From Methylobacterium goesingense (GTDB lineage Bacteria > Pseudomonadota > Alphaproteobacteria > Rhizobiales > Beijerinckiaceae): a DNA stretch of 57,786 nucleotides. The position numbers were made by a program, and so were the translations under genes. Shown here piece after piece: positions 37,969-48,449 of the stretch (position 1 is the first letter of the stretch; every line of letters begins with the position of its first letter). The stretch spans positions 1-57,786 of the forward strand of contig NZ_BPQL01000086.1 in assembly GCF_022179225.1 (NCBI RefSeq). Direction: 5' to 3'. Below the pieces are notes generated by a model. It was given only the letters and a program-made list of their open reading frames with translations. It had not been told where the DNA came from and did no database searches.

Positions 37969-39677
37969 GCGAGACCCCCGAGGCCCTGCCCCGCCTGCTC
38001 CTCGTCGAGGATTCCGAGACGCAGGCCCTCGAACTGCGCCTGCTCCTCGAATCGAAGGGCTTTTCGGTAGAGCGTTGCGCGACCGCCGAGGCGGCCCTGG
38101 ACCACCTCAACACCCGCCTGCCCGACCTCGTGGTGGCCGACCACCACCTGCCCGGCATGAACGGCGACGAGTTCGCCCGCCAGCTCCGGCTCTCCCTGCG
38201 CACGCGCGCCCTGCCCCTGCTCATGCTCACCGGCGCCCGCGACGGCGAGCGCCAGGGCCTCGAGAGCGGGGCCGACGCCTACGTGGCGAAATCCGCCGAC
38301 CGCGACCTTCTCGTCCTGCGCATCCGCGCGCTGCTGCGCGAGCGCCGGGGCAGCGGCGACGGGCCGGGAAGCTCGGCCTTCCGGCGCGGGCGCGTCCTCG
38401 TGGTGGATGCCAGCGCGACCTACCGCACCTTCCTGGCCGGTCTCCTGGCGCATGAGGGCCACGCGGTCGCCACCGCCGACGGCCACGACGCGGCGCTCGC
38501 CGCCCTCGACACCGAGGGCGCCGCCTTCGACTGCGTGACCATCGACCTCCTCGGCACCGGCTACGACGGCCTTGCCCTCTGTCGGGCCATCGACGCACGC
38601 CGGGTCGCGGGGCTCGCCGGCCGGGAGGCGGGCGCGCCGACCTTCCAGGTGGTCGGAATCGCCGGGACGCAGCCGGCCAAGGACTTCCTGGTGGACGCCT
38701 TCGCGGCCGGCGCCGACGACGTCGTCTCGAAATCCGACGGCGAGATCCTCGTCATGCGCGTGCGCAGCCTCGTGCGGCGCAAGCTCTTGGAAGAGGACGA
38801 TCGGCGCATCGCCGGGGAATTCGGCGCCCGCGAGCGCGCCCTGGAGCGCGCCCGTGCGGAGGCTGAGGCCGCCGAGGCCCGCGCGGCCCTGGCCGGTGCC
38901 CTCGAACAGGCTAACGCGGACCTCGCCACCGCCAACCGCAAGCTCACCGACGCGCAGGCCAAGCTCGTCCAGGCGGCCAAGATGGCTTCCCTCGGCGAAT
39001 TGGTGGCGGGCATCGCCCACGAGATCAACAATCCGCTGGCCTTCATCCTGGCGCATCAGGGCACCGTCGAGCGCATCCTTGGCGAGGTCGCCGCCGACCC
39101 GGCCTCCCCCGACAGCACCCGCCGTCTGCAGAAGTGCGGTGACCGGGTCGGGGCGATGCGGATGGGCCTGACCCGCATCCAGGACCTCGTGCTCAACCTG
39201 CGCAAGTTCTCCCGCCTCGACGAGGGGGAGCGCACCCGCGTCCATGTGCCGGAGGCGATCGAGACCGTGCTGGCGCTCATCCAGCACAAGCTCGGCGACC
39301 GGATCGTCGTGGAGCGCGACCTCACCGGCCGGACCGAGATCCACTGCACCCCCGCCCTGCTCAACCAAGTGGTGATGAATATCCTAGGCAACGCCGCCGA
39401 CGCGATGCCGGAGGGCGGCACGATCCGGATCGAGACCCGGGCCGCCCCCGAGACCGACCTCATCCGCATCAGCGACACGGGGCCTGGCATCCCCGAGGTG
39501 CTGCGCGAAAAGATCTTCGAGCCCTTCTTCACGACGAAGCCCGTGGGGTCCGGAACCGGCCTCGGCCTCGCGATTGCCTACAGCGTGGTACAGGCGCATA
39601 GCGGCTCGCTCAGCGTCGAAGCCGCGGCCGGGGGCGGAGCCTGCTTCGTGATCGGTATTCCACGGCAGACGGGTTGA
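37965..39677 (+). CDS. REC-REC-histidine kinase, CheS3-like
   Basis: Soluble kinase of 570 residues. REC1 (about 10-125) keeps the acidic pair ED in LLVEDSE, Asp in [12 protein letters not shown], Thr (LMLTG) and Lys (YVAKS). REC2 (about 140-265) has VVDAS, Asp in [14 protein letters not shown] in place of the usual Thr and Lys in VVSKS, so it is partly degenerate. A coiled coil (about 270-338) leads to HisKA with His352 ([10 protein letters not shown]), then HATPase with [19 protein letters not shown] and GSGTGLGLA. Two tandem receivers feeding a histidine kinase is the layout of Rhodospirillum centenum CheS3. It probably takes phosphate from CheA. Confidence 0.9.
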   Translation: MSETPEALPRLLLVEDSETQALELRLLLESKGFSVERCATAEAALDHLNTRLPDLVVADHHLPGMNGDEFARQLRLSLRTRALPLLMLTGARDGERQGLESGADAYVAKSADRDLLVLRIRALLRERRGSGDGPGSSAFRRGRVLVVDASATYRTFLAGLLAHEGHAVATADGHDAALAALDTEGAAFDCVTIDLLGTGYDGLALCRAIDARRVAGLAGREAGAPTFQVVGIAGTQPAKDFLVDAFAAGADDVVSKSDGEILVMRVRSLVRRKLLEEDDRRIAGEFGARERALERARAEAEAAEARAALAGALEQANADLATANRKLTDAQAKLVQAAKMASLGELVAGIAHEINNPLAFILAHQGTVERILGEVAADPASPDSTRRLQKCGDRVGAMRMGLTRIQDLVLNLRKFSRLDEGERTRVHVPEAIETVLALIQHKLGDRIVVERDLTGRTEIHCTPALLNQVVMNILGNAADAMPEGGTIRIETRAAPETDLIRISDTGPGIPEVLREKIFEPFFTTKPVGSGTGLGLAIAYSVVQAHSGSLSVEAAAGGGACFVIGIPRQTG

Positions 39678-39679
39678 GC

Positions 39680-41533
39680 ATGTCACAAGGCACGATCCTG
39701 GCCGTCGACGACGAGCCGGACATCCTGATCGCCCTCGAGGACCTGTTCGAGGACGAGTACCGCGTCCTCACCACGACGAAGCCGGCCGAGGCCCTGGCGA
39801 TCCTGGCGGCCACGCCCGAGATCGCCGTCATCCTCTCCGATCAGCGCATGCCCGGGATGACCGGGGACGCCATGCTGGCCGAGGCCCGCAAGATCCACGA
39901 CGCCCAGGCGATCCTGCTCACCGGCTACGCCGACATGAGCGCCGTGGTGGCGGCCCTCAATCAGGGCGGCATCACCGGCTACGCTACCAAGCCCTGGGAC
40001 GCCGCCCTCCTGCGCAACACCGTGCGCCAGGCCTACGAGCGCCACGCGCTCGGCCGCGAACTCGCCACCGAGCGCGCCCTGCTGCGCGGCCTCCTCGACA
40101 ATGCCGAGGACGCGATCTCCTTCAAGGACGCGGAGGGGCGCTTCGTGCGCCTCAACGCACGCAAAGCGGCCGGCCTCGGGCAGAGCGTCGCCGCCTGCCT
40201 CGGGCGGACCGAGGATTTCCTCACCGGCGACGGCGCGGTGCTGGCGGCGGACGCGGCTGCTGTGGCCCGCGGCGAGCCGGCCGACACCCTGGTGGCCCAG
40301 GGCGCGATCGGCGCCGAGCGCTGGCGCCACGTCACCCGCGTGCCGATCCGCGATGGCGCGGGCGCGATCACCCACCTTGCCACCATCGAGCGGGACGTCA
40401 CCGAGCAGAAGTCCCTTGAGGCGCGCCTGCGCCAGTCCGACAAGATGCAGGCCCTCGGTACCCTGGCGGGCGGCATCGCGCATGACTTCAACAACCTGCT
40501 GACGGCGATCCTCGGCAGCCTCGAACTCGTGGGCCCCAAGATCGCCGACCAGCCCCGCGTCCAGCGCCTCGTCACCAACGCCACGCAGGCGGCCCAGCGC
40601 GGCGCCACCCTGACCCGCCGCCTCCTCAGCTTCAGCCGCTCGCGGGACCTGCGGCCGCGGGCGGTGGACGTGAACGGCCTGATCGAGGGCATGCACGACC
40701 TGCTGGGGGGAAGCCTCGGCGGCCTCGTCAGCGTGGAGACCCGGCTCGCCCCGGAGGCGCCGGCCGCCTGCGTCGACCCGGACCAGCTCGAACTCGCGAT
40801 CCTCAACCTCTGCATCAATGCCCGCGACGCGATGCCGGAGGGCGGCACGATCCGCGTCGCGACTCACGTCCTGCGGATCGACGACGATCCGGACCTTGTG
40901 CCCGGCGACTACATGAGCGTCGAGATCGCCGATTCAGGAACCGGCATCGCCCCCGAGATCCTAGCCCGGGTCTGCGAGCCCTTCTTCACCACCAAATCGG
41001 TGGGCCAAGGCACCGGACTCGGCCTCGCCATGGTTTTCGGCCTCGCCCAGCAATCCGCCGGGCGTCTGCGCATCGCGAGCGCGCCCGGCACCGGCACCCG
41101 CGTCGAGATCGTGCTGCCGCGCGCCGACGCCGCGAGCCCGGCCGAGGCCGCCCGCGCGCCGGCCGCCCGCCCCGCCGCCCGTTCCGCCCGCATCCTCGTG
41201 GTCGACGACGACGCCGAGGTCCGGCACGTGACCGCCTCGTTCCTGTCGAGCTTCGGCTACACCGAGAGCGAGGCCGCCGATGGCGCCTCCGCTCTGTCCC
41301 TGCTGGAGCGCGAGGGGTTCGACCTGGTGGTGGCCGACCTCGCCATGCCGGGTATGACCGGGGTGGAACTCGCCGAGATCGTGCGCGCGCGCTGGGCCAC
41401 GATGCCGGTCCTCATCGTCACCGGACATGCCGAGGCGATCCCGATCCCGGCCGACCTGCCCGTCCTGCGCAAGCCCTTCGAATCCGTGGATCTGGCAGCC
41501 GAGGTCTCGCGCCTCCTCGACCGAGCGGCCTGA
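39680..41533 (+). CDS. hybrid histidine kinase REC-PAS-HisKA-HATPase-REC
   Basis: Hybrid sensor kinase of 617 residues. The N-terminal receiver (about 6-115) has AVDDEPD, Asp in ILSDQRMPGMTG, and a TGYADM switch region with KPW. A PAS domain follows (about 130-240). The H-box is GTLAGGIAHDFNNLL with His268, and the HATPase has NLCINARDAM and GQGTGLGLAMV. A C-terminal receiver (about 500-612) has LVVDDDAEV and Asp in VVADLAMPGMTG. ATG 39680 is preferred over TTG 39674. It overlaps the previous gene region by two bases. It ends the cluster. Its output partner is not in the window. Confidence 0.9.
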   Translation: MSQGTILAVDDEPDILIALEDLFEDEYRVLTTTKPAEALAILAATPEIAVILSDQRMPGMTGDAMLAEARKIHDAQAILLTGYADMSAVVAALNQGGITGYATKPWDAALLRNTVRQAYERHALGRELATERALLRGLLDNAEDAISFKDAEGRFVRLNARKAAGLGQSVAACLGRTEDFLTGDGAVLAADAAAVARGEPADTLVAQGAIGAERWRHVTRVPIRDGAGAITHLATIERDVTEQKSLEARLRQSDKMQALGTLAGGIAHDFNNLLTAILGSLELVGPKIADQPRVQRLVTNATQAAQRGATLTRRLLSFSRSRDLRPRAVDVNGLIEGMHDLLGGSLGGLVSVETRLAPEAPAACVDPDQLELAILNLCINARDAMPEGGTIRVATHVLRIDDDPDLVPGDYMSVEIADSGTGIAPEILARVCEPFFTTKSVGQGTGLGLAMVFGLAQQSAGRLRIASAPGTGTRVEIVLPRADAASPAEAARAPAARPAARSARILVVDDDAEVRHVTASFLSSFGYTESEAADGASALSLLEREGFDLVVADLAMPGMTGVELAEIVRARWATMPVLIVTGHAEAIPIPADLPVLRKPFESVDLAAEVSRLLDRAA

Positions 41534-41657
41534 CGCTTTCTCCGATCGACCCTCAGGCTCGGAGCAAGCGGGAGCCCCTTTCCGACATCGAATGAGGGCG
41601 ACTGTGTCCGCCGAAGCGATTGACGAGGGACGGGATGACCGGCCATCCGGTCCGGAC

Positions 41658-41686
41658 ACAAAAAAGGCGGCCCGGAGGCCGCCTTC
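41658..41686 (-). terminator. Rho-independent terminator after rplQ
   Basis: On the minus strand a GGCGGCC/GGCCGCC stem (with AA/TT ends) is followed by TTTTTTG. It marks the end of the ribosomal transcript, 25 bases after the rplQ stop, and also lies between it and the plus-strand kinase gene. Confidence 0.9.
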
Positions 41687-41710
41687 CTGAAGTCCCGAAG
41701 ATCGAACCGC

Positions 41711-42118
41711 TTACGCGGCCTCGTCCACGACCTGGCCGGAATCCTTGCCGCGCGCATCGACGTCACGGTCGACGAACTCGATCACGGCGAGGGGAGCGTT
41801 GTCGCCGTAGCGAAAGCCGGCCTTCATGATGCGGCAGTAGCCGCCCGGACGGGTGTTGTAGCGCGGGCCGATCACCGCGAAGAGCTTGCGGACCATGTCC
41901 TCGTCGCGAATCTGCGACATGGCGAGGCGGCGGGCGTGCAGGGTGTCGGTCTTGCCCAGCGTGATCAGCTTCTCGATGACCGGACGCAGATCCTTGGCCT
42001 TGGGCAGGGTCGTGACGATCTGCTCGTGCTTGATCAGCGCGGCCGACATGTTGGCGAACATCGCCTTGCGGTGCTCGGTGGTGCGGTTGAAACGACGACC
42101 GCGAAATCCATGACGCAT
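41711..42118 (-). CDS. rplQ: 50S ribosomal protein L17
   Basis: Ribosomal protein of 135 residues, with the universal start [20 protein letters not shown]. The bacterial L17 core ([15 protein letters not shown]) is complete. ATG 42118 is chosen over the upstream ATG 42196 because the family begins there. Last gene of the alpha operon; separated from rpoA by 189 bases. The C-terminus (about 110-135) is an Asp/Lys-rich tail typical of alphaproteobacteria. Confidence 0.97.
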   Translation of the reverse strand: MRHGFRGRRFNRTTEHRKAMFANMSAALIKHEQIVTTLPKAKDLRPVIEKLITLGKTDTLHARRLAMSQIRDEDMVRKLFAVIGPRYNTRPGGYCRIMKAGFRYGDNAPLAVIEFVDRDVDARGKDSGQVVDEAA

Positions 42119-42307
42119 GATGGCTGGTCCTTGCTCTAATGGCCGCCGTGCCACGGTACGGCCAAGCGCCCCGGAACGGGGCTGTTCATTCCGCATGACC
42201 CCGCGGCGGGATTCTTTTGGGAGTCCGCGTTCCGCGAGCTCCCGATGGATCGGCCAAACAAACGGCGCCGAGACGCGCCGAAAAGTTCAGCCCAAGCCGG
42301 CTTCGGC

Positions 42308-43327
<1,020 letters not shown>

Positions 43328-43420
43328 GATGCTACCTCTCGCAAGATCGGCGCGAGCCACAAGAGCGGCCCACGCAATTGCCCGTCGACACCGCGCCTCC
43401 GGCGCCGGTCGGGCTCAGGG

Positions 43421-44296
43421 TTACTGTGCCGCGACCCAGAGTTCCGGAACGAAACTGTAGGCGGCACCGTCCCGGGCGACGTAGCCCAGGGCGGGGAATT
43501 CGAGATGTGCGCCCGCCACGAAGGTGCGGTCGCTGGCCACCATGTCGAGCATGCGCCGACGCACGGCCCGTGCCTGGTCGCCGTCGGTGTCGAACACCAT
43601 ACCGGCTTCCGGCTGCTTGAACTGGATCGCCGGTAGATGGACGATGTCCGCCCACATCAAAAGCGACGCGTCGCCCGAGGTGATCCGGTAGCCTGTATGC
43701 CCAGGCGTATGCCCGGGCAGCGGTATGGCCTCGATACCCGGCGCCACGGTGCCACCGGTCATGGTCCGCAGGCGCCCGGCGTAGGGAGCAGTCGCCTTGC
43801 GGGCCATGTCGAAATAGGGCTTGGCCTCTTCCGGCGCCCGCGCCAGGGCACCATCGTCGAGCCAATGCGCCGCCTCGTCGGCATGCACCACGAGTTCGGC
43901 GTTCGGGTAGGCCGCGACCCCGTCGCCGGCGAGCAGGCCGCCGGCATGGTCGGGGTGCAAGTGCGTCAGCAAGACGGTCTCGATGGATTCGGGCGCGACG
44001 CCCGCCGCCTGGAGGGCGGCCGGGACGCGGCCGAGGGTGGGGCCGCCGAAGCTGCCCATCCCCGAATCGATCAGAAGCGGCTTGCGCCCCGGACCGGTGA
44101 TCAGAAACGCGTTCAGCGTGATCCGGGGATCCTGCGCGCGAAAGCCGGCGGCCTGGAGGGCGCCGGCCTCGTCGCGGGGAATCCCGGTGACGAGGTCGAG
44201 CGACCCTTGCAGGTAGCCGTCGTTCATCACCGTGATCGTCAGATCACCCAAGCTCCACCGCAGCACACCGGCGAGCGGATTCCGAGCATTCGACAC
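43421..44296 (-). CDS. MBL-fold metallohydrolase inserted in the alpha operon
   Basis: Metallo-beta-lactamase-fold hydrolase of 291 residues. Zinc ligands are seen in THLHPDHAGG, LPGHTPGHTGY, WADIVHLPA and AGAHLEFPAL. There is no signal peptide, so it is cytoplasmic. It resembles the broad class of lactonase/glyoxalase-like hydrolases; the substrate is unknown. It lies between rpsK and rpoA on the same strand, a place normally without extra genes. It is probably co-transcribed with the alpha operon. Base composition and codon choice by eye do not differ clearly from its neighbours. Confidence 0.86.
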   Translation of the reverse strand: MSNARNPLAGVLRWSLGDLTITVMNDGYLQGSLDLVTGIPRDEAGALQAAGFRAQDPRITLNAFLITGPGRKPLLIDSGMGSFGGPTLGRVPAALQAAGVAPESIETVLLTHLHPDHAGGLLAGDGVAAYPNAELVVHADEAAHWLDDGALARAPEEAKPYFDMARKATAPYAGRLRTMTGGTVAPGIEAIPLPGHTPGHTGYRITSGDASLLMWADIVHLPAIQFKQPEAGMVFDTDGDQARAVRRRMLDMVASDRTFVAGAHLEFPALGYVARDGAAYSFVPELWVAAQ

Positions 44297-44339
44297 GCGT
44301 GTCTCCGTGAACGATCCAGGGATTCGCGACGGCCTCCGC

Positions 44340-44729
44340 TCAGACGCGGCGACGCTTGCGCGGGCGGCAGCCGTTATGCGGGATCGACGTCACGTCGCGG
44401 ATCGACGTCACGGTGAAACCAGCGGCCTGAAGAGCGCGGAGCGCCGACTCACGGCCCGAACCGGGGCCCGAAACCTCGACTTCGAGGGTGCGCATGCCGT
44501 GCTCGGCGGCCTTGCGGGCGGCATCCTCGGCTGCGACCTGAGCGGCGTAAGGGGTCGACTTACGCGAACCCTTGAAGCCCATGGCGCCGGCGGACGACCA
44601 CGAGATCGTGTTGCCCTGCGCGTCCGTGATGGTGACCATCGTGTTGTTGAACGAGGCGTTCACGTGCGCCACGCCCGAGACGATGTTCTTGCGTTCGCGG
44701 CGACGAACGCGGGTGGTTTCCTTGGCCAT
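44340..44729 (-). CDS. rpsK: 30S ribosomal protein S11
   Basis: Ribosomal protein of 129 residues with [28 protein letters not shown] and the C-terminal [18 protein letters not shown] 44729 ([15 protein letters not shown]) with AAGG upstream is chosen. It is separated from rpsM by 169 bases. Confidence 0.97.
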   Translation of the reverse strand: MAKETTRVRRRERKNIVSGVAHVNASFNNTMVTITDAQGNTISWSSAGAMGFKGSRKSTPYAAQVAAEDAARKAAEHGMRTLEVEVSGPGSGRESALRALQAAGFTVTSIRDVTSIPHNGCRPRKRRRV

Positions 44730-44856
44730 CTGTACCTTCTCGTCCTTCAAACGCGCCCGTCATTCCAGGCGCTCGGGATTTTTTGCGATGTTGGCGGCGC
44801 GGTTCCGGATCGCCGTGCCGCCACGCGGGCCCCAATGCGGGACACCCAGCGCGACG

Positions 44857-44885
44857 AAAAGGAGGCCGCGCGAAGCACGGCCTCC
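44857..44885 (-). terminator. terminator-like hairpin between rpsM and rpsK
   Basis: On the minus strand GGAGGCCG and CGGCCTCC form a perfect 8-base stem with a 9-base loop, followed by TTTTC. It begins 14 bases after the rpsM stop. Such a weak-tailed hairpin inside the alpha operon may cause partial termination or processing. Confidence 0.6.
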
Positions 44886-44898
44886 CAATGCCAGAAAC

Positions 44899-45267
44899 TT
44901 ACTTCTTCTTGCCGGCGATCGGCTTGGACTTACCCTTGCGGGTACGCGCGTTGGTGTGCGTGCGCTGTCCGCGGACCGGCAGGTTGCGGCGGTGGCGCAG
45001 GCCACGGTAGCAGCCCAGATCCATCAGGCGCTTGATGTTCATCGAGACTTCGCGGCGCAGATCGCCCTCGACGAGGTAATCGCGGTCGATGGTCTCGCGG
45101 ATCGACAGCACTTCGGCGTCGGTGAGCTGGTTTACGCGGCGCTCGGCGGGAATGCCGACCTTGCCGGTGATCTCTTCGGCCTTCTTGGGGCCGATGCCGT
45201 GAATGTACTGCAGCGCGATGACGACGCGCTTGTTGGTCGGGATGTTAACGCCAGCGATACGAGCCAA
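44899..45267 (-). CDS. rpsM: 30S ribosomal protein S13
   Basis: Ribosomal protein of 122 residues, starting (M)[25 protein letters not shown] and ending with the basic tail [23 protein letters not shown]. The start codon is TTG at 45267, preceded by GGAGAG at normal spacing; there is no ATG or GTG that fits. A good promoter lies upstream at 45424-45452. First gene of the alpha operon after adk. Confidence 0.96.
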   Translation of the reverse strand: MARIAGVNIPTNKRVVIALQYIHGIGPKKAEEITGKVGIPAERRVNQLTDAEVLSIRETIDRDYLVEGDLRREVSMNIKRLMDLGCYRGLRHRRNLPVRGQRTHTNARTRKGKSKPIAGKKK

Positions 45268-45423
45268 GGTGTCTCTCCATGGGGCGCCGAAATCCATCGG
45301 TGCCGGGGGTGTGACGCGCGTCCGGTGGAGACCGGTCCCTGCGCGCCGTCCAAAACGACAAATCGGCCCGCATCGGCCTCTTGAGAGGCGACCCGGACCC
45401 ATTTCCTCTGAACGAAGACCGGC

Positions 45424-45452
45424 CCACTAGCGCGGACCGGTCCGTGTGTCAA
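45424..45452 (-). promoter_or_regulatory. promoter of rpsM (alpha operon)
   Basis: On the minus strand TTGACA (45452-45447) is followed by a 17-base spacer and TAGTGG (45429-45424). The -35 is a perfect consensus. The predicted transcript starts near 45417 with a leader of about 150 bases before the TTG start codon. Confidence 0.75.
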
Positions 45453-45534
45453 TGCCAGGCGTCGCGACGTGTGGACGTCGAGAGCACCGAATTTGCGAAG
45501 GCCGCGCGTCGCGACGCTGCGGACACGCGATGCC

Positions 45535-46134
45535 TCAGGAGGCGGCAGCCGTATGCCGGTCCAGAAGGGCGACGAGGTCCTGCGACACGGCATCCACGGG
45601 CTTCATGCCGTCGATGGTCTGCAGGAGGCCGGTGCCAGCGTAATAGTCCGAGAGCGGCGCGGTCTGCCGGCGATAGGCGTCCAGACGCGTCTTGAAGACG
45701 TCCGGCGTGTCGTCCTTGCGCACGGGCTGGCCCCGGGCCGCCGTCTCCTCGGCGCGCTTGGCGATGCGCCCGACCAGGGCGTTCTCGTCCACCACGAACT
45801 CCACAACGCTGTCGAGGGCGATGCCCTTCTCGGACAGCATAGCGTCGAGGGCCTTGGCCTGCTCGACGGTGCGGGGGAAGCCGTCGAGGATGAAGCCGTT
45901 CTTGGCGTCGGCCTCCTCGATGCGGTCGGCGACGATGCCAACCACGATGGCGTCAGAGACGAGGCCGCCCGATTCCATCACGGCCTTGGCCTGGAGCCCG
46001 ACCGGCGTGCCCGCCGCGACAGCGGCCCGGAGCATGTCGCCGGTGGAGAGCTGCGGAATGCCATAGCGCGCCACGATCCGCTCGGACTGCGTCCCCTTCC
46101 CCGCGCCGGGCGGCCCAAGCAGGATGATGCGCAT
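45535..46134 (-). CDS. adk: adenylate kinase
   Basis: AMP kinase of 199 residues. P-loop [10 protein letters not shown], the AMP-binding [27 protein letters not shown] and the short-lid form ([21 protein letters not shown]) are present. The lid is short and has no zinc Cys pairs, typical of alphaproteobacterial short adenylate kinases. It follows secY in the usual order. A 267-base gap with a promoter separates it from rpsM. Confidence 0.97.
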   Translation of the reverse strand: MRIILLGPPGAGKGTQSERIVARYGIPQLSTGDMLRAAVAAGTPVGLQAKAVMESGGLVSDAIVVGIVADRIEEADAKNGFILDGFPRTVEQAKALDAMLSEKGIALDSVVEFVVDENALVGRIAKRAEETAARGQPVRKDDTPDVFKTRLDAYRRQTAPLSDYYAGTGLLQTIDGMKPVDAVSQDLVALLDRHTAAAS

Positions 46135-46248
46135 GGTGTCGTTTCCTCAGGTCCGGTTTCTTGGAAGACCGGCGTCCCCTTGCGACGCCGGCACGCGAGA
46201 CGGTCTAGGCGAGGCCTCCGGCCGCCGAAAGCGGCCAGGGGGCTGCGA

Positions 46249-47586
46249 TCAGCGCCGGCGGGTGGCCCCGCGCAGCTTAGCCTTCTTCACGAGGCCCTCG
46301 TACTGATGCGCCATCAGATGCCCGTGGATCTGCGCCACCGTGTCCATCGTCACCGAGACGACGATGAGGAGCGAGGTGCCGCCGAAGCCGATGCTGGCCG
46401 AGGAATACGACGCCAGGATCTCGGGCACCAGACAGACGAAAGTCAGGTAGAGCGCTCCGATCAGGGTGATGCGGGTCAGCACCTTGTCGATGAAGGCGGC
46501 GGTGCGCTCGCCCGGCCGGATGCCAGGAATGAAGCCGCCATGCTTCTTCAGGTTGTCCGCCGTCTCCTGCGGGTTGAACACCACGGCGGTGTAGAAGAAC
46601 GCGAAGAAGATGATCAGAGCGGCGTAGAGCACCATATAGAGCGGCCGGCCGTGGCCGATATACGTGGTGATCGTGGCCAGGATACCAGTGCCGCCATTGT
46701 TGGCCGAGAAGCTCGCCACGGTGGCGGGCAGGAGCAATAGCGAGGAAGCGAAGATCGGCGGGATCACGCCGGCCGTGTTGAGCTTCAGCGGCAGGAACGA
46801 GGTCTGACCCTCGTACATGCGGTTGCCGACCTGGCGCTTTGGGTAGTTGATCAGCAGGCGGCGCTGGGCGCGCTCCATGAACACGATGAAGTAGACGAGC
46901 GCGATGGCCGCGACGCCCATGCCGAGGATGACGGCCGAGGAGAGCGCGCCGGTGCGGCTCAGTTCCAGGGCGCCCACGATGGCCACGGGCAGGTGGGCGA
47001 CGATGCCGGCGAAGATGATCAGCGAGGAGCCGTTGCCGATGCCGCGCGAGGTGATCTGCTCGCCGATCCACATCAGGAACAGGGTGCCGCCGGTGAGCGT
47101 GATCACCGTGGATAGGATGAAGAACGGGCCGGGCTCGATCGCCGCGCTCGAGCTTTGCAGGCCGAAAGCGATGCCCCAGGACTGAACCAGCGCCAGCACC
47201 ACAGTCAGGTAGCGGGTGTACTGGTTGATGACCTTGCGGCCGGATTCGCCCTCCTTCTTCAGCGCCTCGAGGCTCGGGATCACCGAGGTGAGCAGCTGGA
47301 TGATGATGGAGGCCGAGATGTACGGCATGATGTTCAGAGCGAAGATCGCCATGCGCTCGACGGCACCGCCGGAGAACATGTTGAACAGGCCGAGGACGCC
47401 GCCCGCCTGCTGCTGGAAGTTCCGCGCGAACTGGTCGGGGTCGATGCCCGGGATCGGAATGTAGGTGCCCAGCCGGAACACGATGAGCGCACCCAGCGTG
47501 AACCAGATGCGCTTCTTGAGCTCGTCGGCCTTGGCGATGGCCCCGAAATTGAGGTTCGCGGCAAGCTGCTCGGCGGCTGAGGCCAT
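46249..47586 (-). CDS. secY: preprotein translocase subunit SecY
   Basis: Ten-helix translocon channel of 445 residues. Family elements are RLGTYIPIPGID near the start, the plug-region NMFSGGA, and RNANYPKRQVGNR-like basic loops (LINYPKRQVGNRMYEGQTSFLPLKLN), ending VAQIHGHLMAHQYEGL. Start ATG 47586 (MASAAEQLAANLNFGA). It follows rplO after 144 bases that contain a GC-rich hairpin but no gene. Confidence 0.97.
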   Translation of the reverse strand: MASAAEQLAANLNFGAIAKADELKKRIWFTLGALIVFRLGTYIPIPGIDPDQFARNFQQQAGGVLGLFNMFSGGAVERMAIFALNIMPYISASIIIQLLTSVIPSLEALKKEGESGRKVINQYTRYLTVVLALVQSWGIAFGLQSSSAAIEPGPFFILSTVITLTGGTLFLMWIGEQITSRGIGNGSSLIIFAGIVAHLPVAIVGALELSRTGALSSAVILGMGVAAIALVYFIVFMERAQRRLLINYPKRQVGNRMYEGQTSFLPLKLNTAGVIPPIFASSLLLLPATVASFSANNGGTGILATITTYIGHGRPLYMVLYAALIIFFAFFYTAVVFNPQETADNLKKHGGFIPGIRPGERTAAFIDKVLTRITLIGALYLTFVCLVPEILASYSSASIGFGGTSLLIVVSVTMDTVAQIHGHLMAHQYEGLVKKAKLRGATRRR

Positions 47587-47730
47587 GACACCGGTTCCTG
47601 GAGAGGGGTCATACGGGGCATCGTCTTCTCGGGCGAGAAGAGGACGGTCCCTGATAAAACGGGAACGGCGGCCACGCGCGAGGTCGCACGGGCCGCCGCT
47701 CAGAGCTTCGACTTAAAGTCTGACGGTGGG

Positions 47731-48234
47731 CTACGCAACCACGCGGGCAGGCTTGCCCCGGGTGGAGACGCCGTCGCCGTAGGTCACCGTCACCGCGCCG
47801 CCGGCCTTCTCGACACCCTCGATCGCCGACTTCGACGCGCGGGTGACCTCGAAGGTCAGCTTGGTGGTGAGCTCGCCGACGCCGAGGAGCTTCACGCCGT
47901 CACGGGCGCGGGCGCAGATGCCAGCGGCGATCAGGGTCTCGACGGTGACGGTGGCGCCCGCCTCGATGCGGCCGGCATCGACAGCCTGCTGGACACGGCC
48001 GAGGTTCACCTCGTTCAGGTCCGTGGAGTACAGGTTGTTGAAGCCGCGCTTCGGAAGGCGACGATGCAGCGGCATCTGGCCGCCCTCGAAGCCCTTGATG
48101 GAAACGCCGGTGCGGGCCTTCTGGCCCTTCACGCCGCGTCCCGCGGTCTTGCCCTTGCCGGAGCCGATGCCCCGGCCGACGCGCATCCGGTTCTTGGTGG
48201 CGCCGTCGTTGTCGCGGAGTTCATTGAGTTTCAT
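47731..48234 (-). CDS. rplO: 50S ribosomal protein L15
   Basis: Ribosomal protein of 167 residues. [41 protein letters not shown] is the family start, and [19 protein letters not shown] follows. Length and tail are alphaproteobacterial. It is 11 bases after rpmD. Confidence 0.97.
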   Translation of the reverse strand: MKLNELRDNDGATKNRMRVGRGIGSGKGKTAGRGVKGQKARTGVSIKGFEGGQMPLHRRLPKRGFNNLYSTDLNEVNLGRVQQAVDAGRIEAGATVTVETLIAAGICARARDGVKLLGVGELTTKLTFEVTRASKSAIEGVEKAGGAVTVTYGDGVSTRGKPARVVA

Positions 48235-48245
48235 GATGCCCTCCC

Positions 48246-48437
48246 TCAGGCCGCGTCGCTGAGAACGCGCACGAGGTGCTGCACCTTGCGGATCATCCCG
48301 CGCACGGAGGGGGTATCCTCCAGCTCGGAAACACGGTGCAGCTTATTGAGCTTCAGGCCGATCAGCGTCGCACGCTGGTCGCCTTCGCGGCGGATGGGCG
48401 AGCCGATCTGCTCGACCCGGAGAGTCTTCTGTGCCAT
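48246..48437 (-). CDS. rpmD: 50S ribosomal protein L30
   Basis: A 63-residue protein, complete, with the L30 pattern [30 protein letters not shown]. Between rpsE and rplO as usual. Confidence 0.95.
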   Translation of the reverse strand: MAQKTLRVEQIGSPIRREGDQRATLIGLKLNKLHRVSELEDTPSVRGMIRKVQHLVRVLSDAA

Positions 48438-48449
48438 CGGACCCTCCCC

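Noticed and set aside
46150..46230. hairpin between secY and adk (GCCGGCGTC arms) as a terminator
   Set aside because: The stem is good but no U-run follows, and the genes are normally co-transcribed.
47640..47700. GCGGCGGCC hairpin between rplO and secY as a terminator
   Set aside because: The T-run is several bases away from the stem, so termination is doubtful.
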